The translations under genes and the position numbers were made by a program. A stretch of 64,000 bases of DNA from Hirudinaria manillensis (Eukaryota > Annelida > Clitellata > Hirudinida > Hirudinidae). How positions within the stretch are numbered: the stretch's first letter is position 1; each line of letters opens with the position of its first letter. Location of the stretch: assembly GCA_034509925.1 (NCBI GenBank), contig CM067533.1, positions 4,712,035 through 4,776,034 on the forward strand, written 5' to 3'. Below are positions 25,501 to 40,677 of this stretch, one piece after another. The notes below the pieces were generated by a model. That model made no database searches and was not told the origin of the DNA. It was given only the letters and a program-made list of their open reading frames with translations.

Positions 25501-28500
25501 GTATATTACAACATAATAATAGCACATAGTAAATACTACATAATAACAACAACAATGTCAATATAATATTATATAAATTATATTATATATCATCATCATC
25601 ATAATAATATAATAATAATAATAATAATAATAATATCATAATATCATAATAAGTAATATTTAATGACTCAAGTTGGTAAATCATGAAAGTAATCTGAGAG
25701 TATTGCGAATAAAAAATAATGTTAAAGTCTCAACTTGGCAAATTAATTCTCCAAATTGAAGTAATGCAAATGCACTCAAACTCAAACTCAAAAGCTGTCG
25801 GCATTTTAATGGTCAGAGTTTGCGGGTATAAAGGGTATAAACCGAGTTGATAAAAACTTAGTCGCGACTGGCTGATATCATTAACAATTTTTACACTTAA
25901 AAATTAATTATTACTAATAATGATAATAAGATTAAATAATTATTTAATTTATTTAATTTTACCGGCATCCGGAAGGACGTCACGGCACTTTAAAGGTTAC
26001 TAAACAAATGTTAATCGACGACCTTTAGTGGGTCTTGAAACTGTTTCTGTAATGTGTAGAGTTGGTCGATTAGAAAATCCATGAACAAAGTCCAATGGAC
26101 TGAGGCCTGTAATTCTGACAGTGTGAGGTCCTTTGGCACTAATTTGGACTTTCCAAAGTCCTGGCATTGGTTTCTTTTTGTTGAGAATGAGTGCATTCTT
26201 CAGACTCAACAACGTGTTCATGTCTGAACTGGCAGACAGATGGGCGCCTGAAATTTTAAGAAATAGAATTCTATAAAATCACATTTTTATTGATAAACTA
26301 TGACTTGATGAATGATAGCAATGGATGCAAAACTATCACATTTAGTTGTTTGAAACTATGTTACATTTCTTGTGAATAATAATGTACATGTAGAGATTAA
26401 TACTTAGATCTATAATTGTTTAATCACATATTAGGACAGCATCCCAGAAATATTGGTTTCTATCAAATTTTTGTAGCTGAAATCCTGATTTATTGATAAA
26501 TTGATAAATTAAAAGTCAAAATATTCCCTAATTCAAAGATAAACAATAAATAAACAATAAATAAATAAAAATAACATCATTGCCAAACCTGATGGATCAA
26601 CAACGGTGACATTTGGCTGTTCTCCGCTCACTGAAATCGTGAATTCCTGGAGCTTCGAATCAACGTTGAGTTCAAAGGTCGAAGCCCCTTCGAGTGCCGT
26701 TTTGTCGACTGAAACCAAGTTGACCTTCCGCGACTGAACGGCAACTTGTACGAAGTTCATGACCTCAAAAGTTTAAAGTTGTTTGTAGAAACCTTTTTAT
26801 AAGCAGAGTTGATGACAATTTCATTATTTAAGATATTAAATACAGTTTTGGAAACTCCAGTCACTTTAATGCAAAGAAATCCATAAAAATAACCTTTCAT
26901 CTAAATTTCATTCATCTTTTTTGTAAAAACAATTTAACTTTTTTCTATAGAATTTGAGAAGTAATCAATTTTTATAAAGCTTTAAAACTGATGTCCATTT
27001 CTTGAAATTTCAAGGCGAGGAGCCTACCTGATTCACTTGATGTTTGCTGAGCAGAAACACCTGTCCAGAACTTGTTGATGCAATCTTTTCATAGGATTTG
27101 AAACCTATGTGTTCAGGATCACCGCAATCTCCAGTCATGACAAACACAACCTATCGTATGTTTATGCAGGTTAAATCATGTCGAATTATTGTTGGTATTT
27201 ATAAATAATAGTAGGTTAATTTCAAAGATATTCATTTGACGTCAACCCACCTGGCATTGTTTTTGCTGAATGAGTGTCAAAACCTCTTCAGTCAAACTGT
27301 AGTCCTTGGCTCTGGCATCCGTGAAGACGTAGATGAAAGAGTTGGGGATAGACTTTTCCAGGGCGATCTTGATGGCTGTGATGCTCATTTCGGGACAATC
27401 TCCTCCTCCTTGGACGTACAAATCCCGCAGACTCTGCTGGAACTCGTTGGGCTCGGTCGTCACGGTGACCGGTCCGACTTCTGCGAATCGATAATTTATT
27501 TCAAATTATTTATTGCCTCGGTTCGTTTAATTTCTTCAGGCTGTGAAAGCCAAGCACAATGACTTTAGAAATCTTAGAGAAAATATTGATGAATTTCTCT
27601 AGGTGCAAAAAAATAAATGTAAAAAATAAGAGTAAAAGAACTTTTTCTTAAACTTGGTTCATTCATATCTTTCATAAACTTTGTCTTATACTAGGTTCAA
27701 ACAAAGTTGTTTTGCCAATTTGTAATCTTTTCTTCATTGAACTTACATTCAGTTTAATGTGATGCCAACAGAGAAAATTTGCAAATATGAAATAGTTTGA
27801 TCTTAAGTACTGATCAAGAAATCAAAGTGTCTGTTAATAATAACTAGAAACCAAATACTAGCCTTCTCTTGGAATAATGAAATTGAAAAAATATCACAAG
27901 GCATCTATGTATAATTAACCTTCAAATTAACTTATAAATGTGTCAAAATTATTATTAGTAATTGTGAAAATTGTTTGAATAAAGTTGGTTTTTAGATGTT
28001 TGTCCTCATAACGTCACATAAAGGAGTTCCTATCCTTAGAAGTATAAAAATGTAATTTCATTACAAATTGCTAATGAAAAAAATATTTACAAGGTCGACT
28101 CCTCATCTGATATTTTTAACTGATTATTCACTGAGTGATCCATTTAAGTTTCAATAAGTAGAGAAATTTTTGAGAAAGCACAATTAGAAGCAATAAGAAA
28201 TTACAATAATAATAATATTATGATATCCACTATAATAATGATGTTATTATTATTTTTTTATTATTATTATATTCATAACTTCGTAAATATGAATAATCTT
28301 TTCAATCTCAAAGAAGTCTGCAGGCATTGTTCCAATTTCATTTTAATCACTAATTTGTGGAAAATTGGTCTTTGACGCTCTTCTTAAAAAAATCAGAGAA
28401 GCACAAAAGCTACAAATGTCCCAATATTTTTGTGATGAAAGAAACAGCAATCCTTCAGAAGTGAACAAATGAAAGCCTTTGAAATCATTTGTAACTGGAA

Positions 28501-30084
28501 ATGGACTTTGAAGTAGACATTTTTCTTAACCGTTTTTCGCATTTTTGAAGGAAACTTTTAGGACACACCTTCTGAAGAGCTTGCACCTTGGCTCTTTCCA
28601 CTCAATAAAAGTCATCGTGTCAATTGCAAAACATCAAATATATTACATAACCATCACGAAGAAAACTATGCCTCAACTATTTATATAAATTCATTCAAAA
28701 TCCCAAGTGGAAATGTGATCTTGAAATGGTTTTTAGCTCTTTTTACCTATTAATAGTGTTGCAAAGCATATATTAGAAGATGTGAACTACCGGCAGCTTA
28801 AATCACTTTAATACTAATAGTAATAACAACTATAATAATAATAATCATCATCATCATTTATAAAATAGGAGAAATAACAGTAAAAACTGATTTGAAACTA
28901 AATATCCCAATTATTGTCTCAAGCAATAAATCAGGCTCATAATCATTGTTTACAATTTGTGAGAAAGTTGTTGTCAAGTCTCATAAAAGGCACTTGCCTC
29001 AAATATTTTCATAATAATAATAATAATAATGAAAAATTTGGAGGTTAAACATTAATTGCAATTAACATTAATTTTAATTAATTGTTAATTCTGATTAAAT
29101 TGGAAAAATTTAATAAATGCATCGAATAGAACATCCTCAACAGGTAATAAAAATTAGTAAAGTTAAAGTTTTTGGTGATATGATGTGACTCAATAAAGTT
29201 GTATTATGGATATGATATTTATTGTTTTAATACTAATTACATAGTAATATCTGGTCATAATTATTCATTACTGTTATAATTATAGCTGTTGTTTATTTTA
29301 CTCACGAACCCATACATTGAATATAATCATTTATTTATTGTGGTGTTTACATAAATTATGCAGTTATATTTAGTTATAATATTTAATAAGTAAATCATAG
29401 TTGTGCCCATGAATCCAAGAGACTCGTCATCATATTTTTTAGATCACCCTTTTAAAAGAGAAATTATATTTTCTGCAAATAAATTAAATTTACCTAAAAT
29501 GGAATTATTTATCAGACATCACACTCGTTTGTTGGTGCCAACAATTAGTTCAACAGTCCACAGTTCAAACATTGTCTATCACATGCATGCAAATGTAACA
29601 AAATATCTATTTATAAGAGCATTAACATGTCATAAATCACCCTAGGTTGCGATTAAATGTTTTCAAAGATTCAGTTATCTCACGTGGAATATTTTAATAG
29701 CCGTGGAATTATTCACAAAAAAAGGACAAAACTCTGGCATAGTTTCAGTTAATTATTTTATTTTACATTTTAAAACACATCGGACGTGATTCAAACATCA
29801 GTTGTCAAACCTGGATCGTGGAAAGGCACGAGGATGTAATTGTAGAGAATCTTTTCACGTCTGGAAAGCGTCGTGGCCAATATTTTTCCGGCTCCTTCTA
29901 TGACTTGTCTCAAATCATCGTACATGGAACCAGTTATGTCGAACACGAAAGCCATGGAAACGGCTCCATGAGGGATTGGCGTCAATTCAAAAAGTTCTTC
30001 TCGGGCATTGAAGTGCGTCGAGTTATAAACTGAACCTGAAGATGTGGTTGCTAATATTCCAAAGACAATTACGCACGCTAACAT
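2750..30084 (-). CDS. HMCN1: Hemicentin: giant secreted VWA/Ig/TSP1/G2F/EGF extracellular-matrix protein
   Basis: This is a complete gene from ATG (30084) to stop (2750-2752), with more than 50 exons. Order N to C: a short hydrophobic signal peptide; a VWA domain with MIDAS core DITGSMYDD and, in exon 2, [12 protein letters not shown] and FIYVFTDAR; a linker with [19 protein letters not shown]; about 28 I-set Ig domains; six thrombospondin type-1 repeats; a G2F (nidogen-like) domain; about ten EGF-like modules, most calcium-binding (DINEC/DIDEC); and a fibulin-type C-terminal module. This order is diagnostic of hemicentin (fibulin-6). The family is secreted and laid down as matrix tracks that anchor epithelial cells and link basement membranes. 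Human HMCN1 has 44 Ig domains, so this copy is shorter. First exons: 29811-30084, 27251-27480, 27028-27150, 26589-26763, 26023-26247, 24843-25027, 24549-24766, 24351-24472, all phase-consistent. One internal intron (donor at 17203) uses GC. I did not resolve every exon edge. Confidence 0.95.
3340..6240 (-). other. HMCN1: Hemicentin EGF-like modules (about ten, mostly calcium-binding)
   Basis: Modules of about 40 residues, one per exon, lie near 6235-6110, 6050-5915, 5655-5535, 5370-5250, 5155-5025, 4725-4593, 4450-4325, 3950-3810, 3700-3585 and 3460-3340. Nine carry D(I/V/E)(N/D)EC at the start and the Asn/Asp-hydroxylation-type core such as [12 protein letters not shown]. The module at 3950-3810 is degenerate: it lacks the DxNEC start and has a shortened core ending GYMPSQGKC. 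Calcium binding between adjacent EGFs should make this a stiff rod. Introns are AT-rich, and one holds a 31-bp direct repeat. Confidence 0.88.
4048..4121. repeat. Perfect 31-bp direct repeat (two copies, 43-bp period)
   Basis: A 31-bp unit beginning AGCTAATATTAAATTTGC occurs at 4048-4078 and again unchanged at 4091-4121, with 12 bp between copies, in a hemicentin EGF-region intron. Complete identity points to a recent local duplication. Confidence 0.9.
6480..7570 (-). other. HMCN1: Hemicentin G2F (nidogen G2 / GFP-like beta-barrel) domain
   Basis: It lies between the TSP1 and EGF blocks and is spread over about five exons (7570-7430, 7333-7195, 7032-6870, about 6757-6545 and onward). The start reads [19 protein letters not shown], followed by [20 protein letters not shown], an acidic stretch and [11 protein letters not shown]. 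The region after it, [16 protein letters not shown], matches the point where hemicentin passes into its EGF modules. In nidogen this fold binds collagen IV and perlecan; a similar matrix-binding role here is inferred. Confidence 0.8.
7804..9720 (-). other. HMCN1: Hemicentin thrombospondin type-1 repeats (six)
   Basis: Six one-exon TSP1 modules lie at about 9549-9720, 9220-9395, 8950-9125, 8465-8640, 8184-8354 and 7804-7968. Each begins like [14 protein letters not shown] and carries the CSxxCGxG(M/I)xxRxRxC core and a final CNxxxCP. The Trp-x-x-Trp pairs that receive C-mannose in TSP1 domains are present (for example WGSWTEW and WSTWSPW). Exons 8184-8354 (171 nt) and 7804-7968 (165 nt) are multiples of three with phase-1 ends. 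Six repeats is also the number in human hemicentin-1, so this part is conserved while the Ig array is not. Confidence 0.9.
8386..8435. repeat. CCAT/CCGT tetranucleotide microsatellite
   Basis: A short impure run of CCAT, CCGT and CCAC/CCGC units in the intron between two TSP1 exons. It is C-rich on the plus strand, in contrast with the AT-rich introns around it. Confidence 0.75.
22428..22484. repeat. Foldback (MITE-like) inverted repeat in a hemicentin intron
   Basis: Arms 22428-22448 and 22464-22484 are 21 nt each and complementary at 20 of 21 positions, separated by 15 nt. On the plus strand the right arm reads TGATTTTGATTTGAAATCAC plus T. The bases outside the arms (GTCGTGACCAG on the left, CTGGTTGTGAC on the right) are also partly complementary, so the element may extend to about 22394-22494. 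It looks like a small non-autonomous transposon or foldback; no ORF is present. Confidence 0.6.
23950..24060. repeat. ATT/ATA trinucleotide microsatellite
   Basis: A dense run of ATA and ATT triplets fills most of this intron between the two exons of hemicentin Ig2. Similar tracts occur near 22566-22595, 25560-25640, 28200-28270 and 60270-60303. The runs of Ile codons read here in one frame are an artefact of the repeat. Confidence 0.8.
26023..30084 (-). other. HMCN1: Hemicentin N-terminus: signal peptide, VWA domain and VWA-Ig linker (5 exons)
   Basis: Exon 1 (29811-30084) carries a hydrophobic leader ([14 protein letters not shown]) and the start of VWA with the MIDAS motif DITGS, so metal-ion binding should be kept. 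Exon 2 (27251-27480) has [18 protein letters not shown] and [17 protein letters not shown]. Exon 3 (27028-27150) has [17 protein letters not shown] and STSSGQVF. Exons 4 (26589-26763) and 5 (26023-26247) form the conserved linker before the Ig array. All five join in frame. Intron 1 is 2.3 kb, the largest of the gene. It is AT-rich with ATT/ATA runs, and I found no ORF in it to report; large first introns often hold enhancers, but nothing here shows that directly. Confidence 0.92.
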
Positions 30085-31807
30085 GTTTCAAAGCATTGAC
30101 GTCGAGAAAGTTGTACTCAAAAAGGGTTTAAATATCCTGCGCAAAGGAGTGCAGGATTTCAAAGAGCGTTTCCATCCTTATAAAGCTCTGAGGTCCTTAT
30201 AAAGTAGGAGTCTTAACCAGTCAATCATCGTGCGGCCTTGTCGAGTGCTGCTCATGAATTTTTCACTCGCAAGTGTGTTGCAGAACCCAGTCTTTCAAAG
30301 GCACCACTGGATTGCTTTCAACAAATCATTATCCGGCATTGTTTGGCTTGTATAGAATTTCATCTCCGAAAAAATTGTGAGAGCAATGTTTTATAAACTG
30401 TTTATATTTTAAGAAGAGGGGAACATCTTGTGGCAATTATTCAACTCGAATTAGGTTGACTCATCACCACCCTGCAAAAGTGGGTGTCTCTCATCCCATC
30501 AGCATCCCACAATGACATCTGAAGCATTGGCTTTGATCTCGAACAAATTTGTAAGGCAGCCTTAGCATACTTATAAAAGAACTTACAGAACTTATCAAAG
30601 ATACTTGTAGACTCGAACTTTTTATTTCATTGCATTCTGACGCCATGTAATTTTCATTTGGAAAAAATCCGACACGTCTTAATAGGCGATATACTTCATT
30701 TGAAATAAAAAAAAATTAGGTTACATCGCAGTGATATCAACGCCATTCCAGTGTTATCACCAGTTATCACCTTCAACTGAACCATCACAATTTCATCGGA
30801 AGAACTTTAATTGGTCGTTTGAACTTTCGCATGGACTTCAAAGTTCTTCGTTATTCGTCATCTTCGCTACCACCATCATCACCATCATCGTTATCATCAA
30901 CGACACCGCCATCATCATTGCTCCATATTCATCAGCTATTCGACGAACTGATGGCAGACTACAGAGTAGTTGAGTTTGACAGTTGTTCACATAAATCGAG
31001 ATGTGACGCCACTGCTTATATCTTATGGAGCGTTGCATTAACACATTTAAACGGCTTATTAAGGTTAAACGGTGATAAATTTACGTCGAATAGAGCCGAA
31101 TTGCTATTCCGAATTGGAATATTGGTAAACAGCGCAGAGCTTAGTCACTTGAATTCACAGTATCTATAAACGATCGTTCATCGATGATTAGCAAGAAAGT
31201 CACCATTTTTCACTCCAATTGTCCTACATACAATATCACTGAGTTGCATTCCTGTAATGTTGCTACGGAAGACGTAATATGTGGCATTCGCAACGTCTAG
31301 GAGTTCCTTCAGGTCGCAGTACTGTATAAATGACGATGGATAAGTGCCTTCACGTCAAATTCTATAAGATAAGCTGAACGCAAATTTCAAGGCAAAATTT
31401 ATGTGTGACCAATTTAATCATTAGCTTCTTGCTCTCACAAATACTGGCGACAACGTTTAGCCAAATGTCCACCTAAAAAAAACCAAAAGCGGGACTTTTA
31501 TTAGCATAAATTCAAGGCTAAATACGTTGAGGGAAAGGGGAAGTTCAAGATTGTGACATTACACCAAGGGAAAATTGTTTTTAAAAATATGAAAAATGGT
31601 TGTCGAAAAACGGGAACGAAAAAAAAAACGTATTCTTTGCCCATTTTGTTAATTGCTAGGAAAGTTAATATAAATTTCTTCGAGATTTTTTAAAAAATTG
31701 ATATGCATGGGAGGGGTGTGTTTGTGTCAAGGATTTGTGACTTCATGTTAGGGGGGTATATGATTGACGTTAGGTGAGGGTTAGAGGGGTGACGAATTGA
31801 CAACTAA
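30085..31807. other. Intergenic region upstream of hemicentin
   Basis: Next to the hemicentin start codon this holds its 5' UTR and promoter (twin TATA-like sites listed separately). The part around 30840-30930 is a degenerate CAT/ATC triplet tract that produces Ser- and Ile-rich ORFs on both strands; I do not regard these as genes. I see nothing else I can support up to the hAT target site at 31808. Confidence 0.5.
30175..30203 (-). promoter_or_regulatory. Twin TATA-like elements upstream of hemicentin
   Basis: The 10-mer TTTATAAGGA (minus strand) occurs twice, at 30175-30184 and 30194-30203, about 91 and 110 bp before the hemicentin start codon. A start site about 30 bp downstream would leave a 5' UTR of roughly 60-80 nt. 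Which copy is used, if either, cannot be told from the sequence. Confidence 0.35.
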
Positions 31808-32943
31808 CTGGGGCATAGTGATCGACCGGGGCGACAATTTTAGCCGGGACCGGGGCCGGGGTAGGGGGAGCGGTTGCCGGGGGCAGCCGGGACCGGGGTT
31901 CAGGCGGGCCGGGGTTAGCCGGGGCCGGGGTTGAAGCCGGGGTTGGGGAGGCCATCTATAATAACGTTAACTAACGGTGCTTTTATTCTCTAAACATGTT
32001 GTAAACGTCAAATAATATATAAGTATGCTTATTATGTCAAAGAGATTCTGTAAAACCTGTAATAAAAAAAATTTCACAACGACAACTTTTCCATGCTCCG
32101 TTGCGAAAACTTAGAAAAACATTAAATCGTTGATGGAATCTCATGAAAATCAAATCTTTTTGAATACTAATTGATTACTGTTTTGTGAAGGCCATAGTGA
32201 TGAAAGTTAAACGGTAATTTTTTTTAAAACTCATAGTTTTAAGGACATCATTCCAGGTTCCAGCCGATGATGTTTATTTAACTCCATCGAGTTTAGGAAA
32301 CTTTCTCAGGCTCCTTTTGATGGGAGGGTGCCTGCATCTTGTTCAGGAACAGAGGAGGGTCATTCAAGCAAGGATAACGACCTGTGGGAAGAAGTATTGA
32401 GAGAAGAAGCTTCCGAAATTACGGGAAAGAAGGCACCCGAAGTAGAGAGGGAATTGGAGGCTTACCTTTCAAAAAAGCACATAAATAGAACGGATGACCC
32501 ACTGGCCTACTGGAAAATTTACAGGAGCGAGTTACCAGGCTTGGCGAAGCTGGCAAGGATTTACCTAAGCCCACCTCCCAGTTCAAGTGATAGTGAACGG
32601 GAGTTTAAAGTGACACAGTCTATTCAAAAGGGAGAATTAGACTGTTGCCCAAAAATGTTGAAACTTTAGTATTCATTAAGTATAACTTAAGAGCTCTATC
32701 GTACTCCACGAATTTTCCGGCTGTACCTGAGGACTTTAACTCTCCGAACGATATATTTTATGATTCGTCGGATGATGAATAAATTTTATTTAAGTTGACA
32801 AAGCTAAAAATTCGACTTTTGTTTACCCCCGGCTAAACCCCGGTTGAATTTAAGCCGGGGCGGGACCGGGGCCGGGACCCCGGTGGTAAAAAAGGCCGGG
32901 GTTCAGCCTGGTCCGGGGTCCCCGGTCGTTCACTACTGGGGCA
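31808..32943 (+). mobile_element. hAT-family DNA transposon with 8-bp target-site duplication, internally decayed
   Basis: The direct repeats CTGGGGCA at 31808-31815 and 32936-32943 flank a 1,120-bp element (31816-32935) and are a perfect 8-bp duplication, the length typical of hAT insertion. The element ends are inverted repeats: TAGTGATCGACCGGGG on the left and TAGTGAACGACCGGGG read from the right, one mismatch in 16. Inside both ends lie dense CCGGGG/GGGGCC motifs (about 31825-31950 and 32828-32930), a likely subterminal repeat array for transposase binding. The middle holds only the C-terminal part of a hAT transposase with a frameshift. At 1.1 kb it is far too short to be autonomous, so it is an internally deleted copy. 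GC content is strikingly above the surroundings. Confidence 0.9.
32328..32782 (+). pseudogene. hAT transposase C-terminal dimerisation region, frameshifted
   Basis: The reading frame carries VERELEAYLSKKHINRTDD, PLAYWKIYRSELPGLAKLA, RIYLSPPPSSSDSEREF, the classic hAT C-terminal dimerisation signature (usually DPLxYW...P.LA.lArkyL..p.sS..SER.FS). At about 32622-32632 the frame shifts, and homology resumes in another frame as RLLPKNVETLVFIKYNLRAL and continues to a stop at 32780-32782. The N-terminal BED finger and the catalytic core are absent. It is a non-functional relic inside the element at 31808-32943. Confidence 0.85.
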
Positions 32944-33950
32944 GGTAAAACAACAGGCCAAAATCGTGTGACGCCACTTATGGTCAATCCCTAACTGGAT
33001 ATTTACAACCAAGAATGGGTGTTAGTGTAATGTCTACAGCAGTGCATAACCACATAAAATCCTGCATTTAATGTACATTCCTTATTCAGAATAAATGGCT
33101 GGAAACAATGTTCTTCTGATGCTCAAAACCAGCAAATGCAAATGAAAGGATTTATATGATTTATGCAACCTTCATTTTCTTTCTGTAAAATGTTCTAGTC
33201 AAAATTGAAAAAAATAAAATAAATCGACCCAAAATGTTTTCCAAACAAGAGGTCCCAATTCTTTTAGTTGTTTAAATGCATCTAAAAGATTGACCGCCAA
33301 AGAGTCCTCTTATTATTTATGCAGGGTAGTTATTCGGGGAGGAGTTTATGGAGTTGAATGCCCCCCCCCAAAAAAAAAAAAAATCTATGACAAATCAAAT
33401 TTCACAACAAAAAATATTGATCATATTCATTAACATAATTATAGCAAAATGCATCATAACTTGATGGTAAAGTAGGAACACATACATTTCAGATAGACAT
33501 TTGTTTGCACATTCATATAAAGCTTGTGAACTGCATAAGCATATACATCACACATTTGTGACAAAAAGATTAAGTAAACTATTAGTGTCAATGCTTATAA
33601 GTTGAAATAGCAAATATGGTAAAAAAAGCTAACAATGGTAATGACTTTATGGTAAAAAGCTACTTTGTTCAAGCTCATTATTGACAAATATATAACAGCT
33701 GATCAATAAAATTGAAAATTAAAAGGAGTCAAGGTTCCATTATTTATATACCTTATCTATCATCTCACTGTCTACATAATCCATTAAAAAATTAGGAAAC
33801 TCAAGATATGACAATCCCTGTAATCTCGTGTCACATGTTATAATAATACATTTTTAAACAAATATGTCTGTAACGTTCAAACATCGATAGTTTTATGGGC
33901 AAGACCATTGAAGCCATCAAAATGTTAAATATAGAAAGTTTATCAAATAA
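32944..33950. other. Intergenic region, no gene recognised
   Basis: AT-rich sequence between the hAT element and the small ORF at 33951. It contains a homopolymer junction (about ten C followed by about thirteen A) near 33361-33383. I see no homology or exon-like segment on either strand. Confidence 0.5.
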
Positions 33951-34235
33951 TCAATGCCACTGGATGAGATACTCGACCTTGTTGTCGGGTGACACACGGC
34001 GGCCTAAAATCTTTAGCTTGTGACCTTCGGCCAAACGACTAGTAGTTCCATAGTGGCTCCCAAGAGATGCTTGTAGTTGTTCATAAGTGGGCTGATTTAC
34101 ACCCAAGTTCTCAACAGTCTTTGTGTTCACCATATTCTTTGGATGCTTAAGAGATTTTATGACATCCACCTCGCTCTTGCAAGATCTCTCCCTTCCAGAT
34201 GTTCTTCTTGGTAGGTCATACTTATTCAAGTCCAT
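33951..34235 (-). CDS. Unrecognised 94-residue protein, single exon
   Basis: An ATG at 34235 is directly preceded by an in-frame TAA, and the frame runs 94 codons to TGA with no intron. Composition is normal for protein: charged, no low complexity, no signal peptide or membrane segment. The N-terminal third is basic (PRRTSGRERSCKSEVD), the middle has PTYEQLQASLGSHYG, and the end reads LKILGRRVSPDNKVEYLIQW. That end resembles the first two beta-strands of a chromodomain (xxILxRRVxxxxVEYLVKW), but the stop codon falls where the rest of the fold should follow. It may be a small conserved nuclear protein I do not recognise, or a truncated chromodomain gene. No function is claimed. Length, composition and isolation in AT-rich DNA make chance unlikely but not excluded. 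Confidence 0.55.
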   Translation of the reverse strand: MDLNKYDLPRRTSGRERSCKSEVDVIKSLKHPKNMVNTKTVENLGVNQPTYEQLQASLGSHYGTTSRLAEGHKLKILGRRVSPDNKVEYLIQWH

Positions 34236-39371
<5,136 letters not shown>

Positions 39372-40677
39372 GCATCCGTTGCTTTACAATTCTCTCATAA
39401 AATCTGTTTTATAAGTGCCTTAGATTTTAATAACATTTATTAATTCATTTCACTGCCAGTGTTGTTGAGTAACAAAGCAAAAGCAGGGTTGTCAATGAAA
39501 CTTTTAGAAACTTTGTCAGACTGTCAGTATTGATACCAATAATTTGCTTCAAAAGTATCACCAACAGAGATACTGAAACCTTTACCTAATTAAATTTCTG
39601 AAGGGTTGCCTGTATTTTTGCTTAAGTAAGGCAGTATTTTACAAAACACTTTTCACATATACATCAGTCTCTGCCTCAAAGTTCCATTTTGTGATGAAAT
39701 GTCAATTATTCTTCATTTCCCAGCATTACCTTATCGTGTAATGATTATAAATAAGCATATCCCTGACTTTGATAATGGAAATGAAACTGTGATTTTGTTG
39801 ACAAATTCATGAATAAATCAAAATACGAATTTCCAAAATATTTATTATTTCTAAGTAAACTAAAAAAATAACTTTGTTGATTTAAGATAGGGCATTATTT
39901 AGGAGAATTACAGTGGAAATGGTGAATCGCAATGTTTTTAAGGGCTGAGTAAGAAAGGACTCTCTGGGAAATGGCAGCATTTATCCTTAAAGTAAAGGAA
40001 GGTCCCTGAGTTTTAGCTTCATTATTGCAAGAATCAATGCCACATGCTATTTCATAAATCTAATGCCTCAAACTCCTGGAACTCCATAATACTTAAACGA
40101 ACAGAAGTTAAGTCATTTTGCAAGGCCATAATTCATCATATTAGAGTTTTGAGACTTCCCAATCACAAGTGGGATTGACATCGCCTGCATAAATGAACTA
40201 CGATTACAATTCCTCTACTGATTAATTTTCAGAATGCGATCCATAACACAACCCTCCCAACACTGATGGGCAATGCAATCCTGATGAACTCTCATTCTCC
40301 AATTCCTCAGAGGCACAAACTTAAAAAGGCTTCCGATGCTGGGGCGGGAAGCAGTTATCTTCCAAATATTTGATGAAATGTAACGGACACTTGCTTTTGC
40401 GTTGTCAGTACTATATTTTGTTACCATTACTATTAACAATTAATGTTCATATATTTTGTTATTTTTATGCGAAATGTCTCGACCAAATTTGAAAGTACAG
40501 GATATCATGTTCCGATGCCAATCATGTTTTGTGCAGCAACTGCAGCACATCTTAATCTGCTTTACATGTCCACAAGTCCATGCTGTTCAATACTTATTTT
40601 CTTTTTGATGACTATACATTGCTGTGAATGTCAGTATAATAAGAAAAGATTCTTATTCATCTAATAATTGAGGAAAA
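39372..40677. other. Convergent 3' region between CDKL1 and the PARP-like gene
   Basis: Holds the 3' UTRs of two convergent genes. AATAAA at 39812-39817 is a reasonable polyadenylation signal for CDKL1, about 440 nt after its stop. ORFs at 40215-40439 (minus) and 40443-40664 (plus) have no recognisable content. Confidence 0.45.

Noticed and set aside
30731..31169. Ser- and Ile-rich ORFs on both strands
   Set aside because: Produced by a degenerate CAT/ATC triplet tract; no splice signals or domain.
31770..31955. Pro/Ala-rich minus-strand ORF
   Set aside because: Translation of the GGGGCC-rich end of the hAT element, crossing its border and the target duplication.
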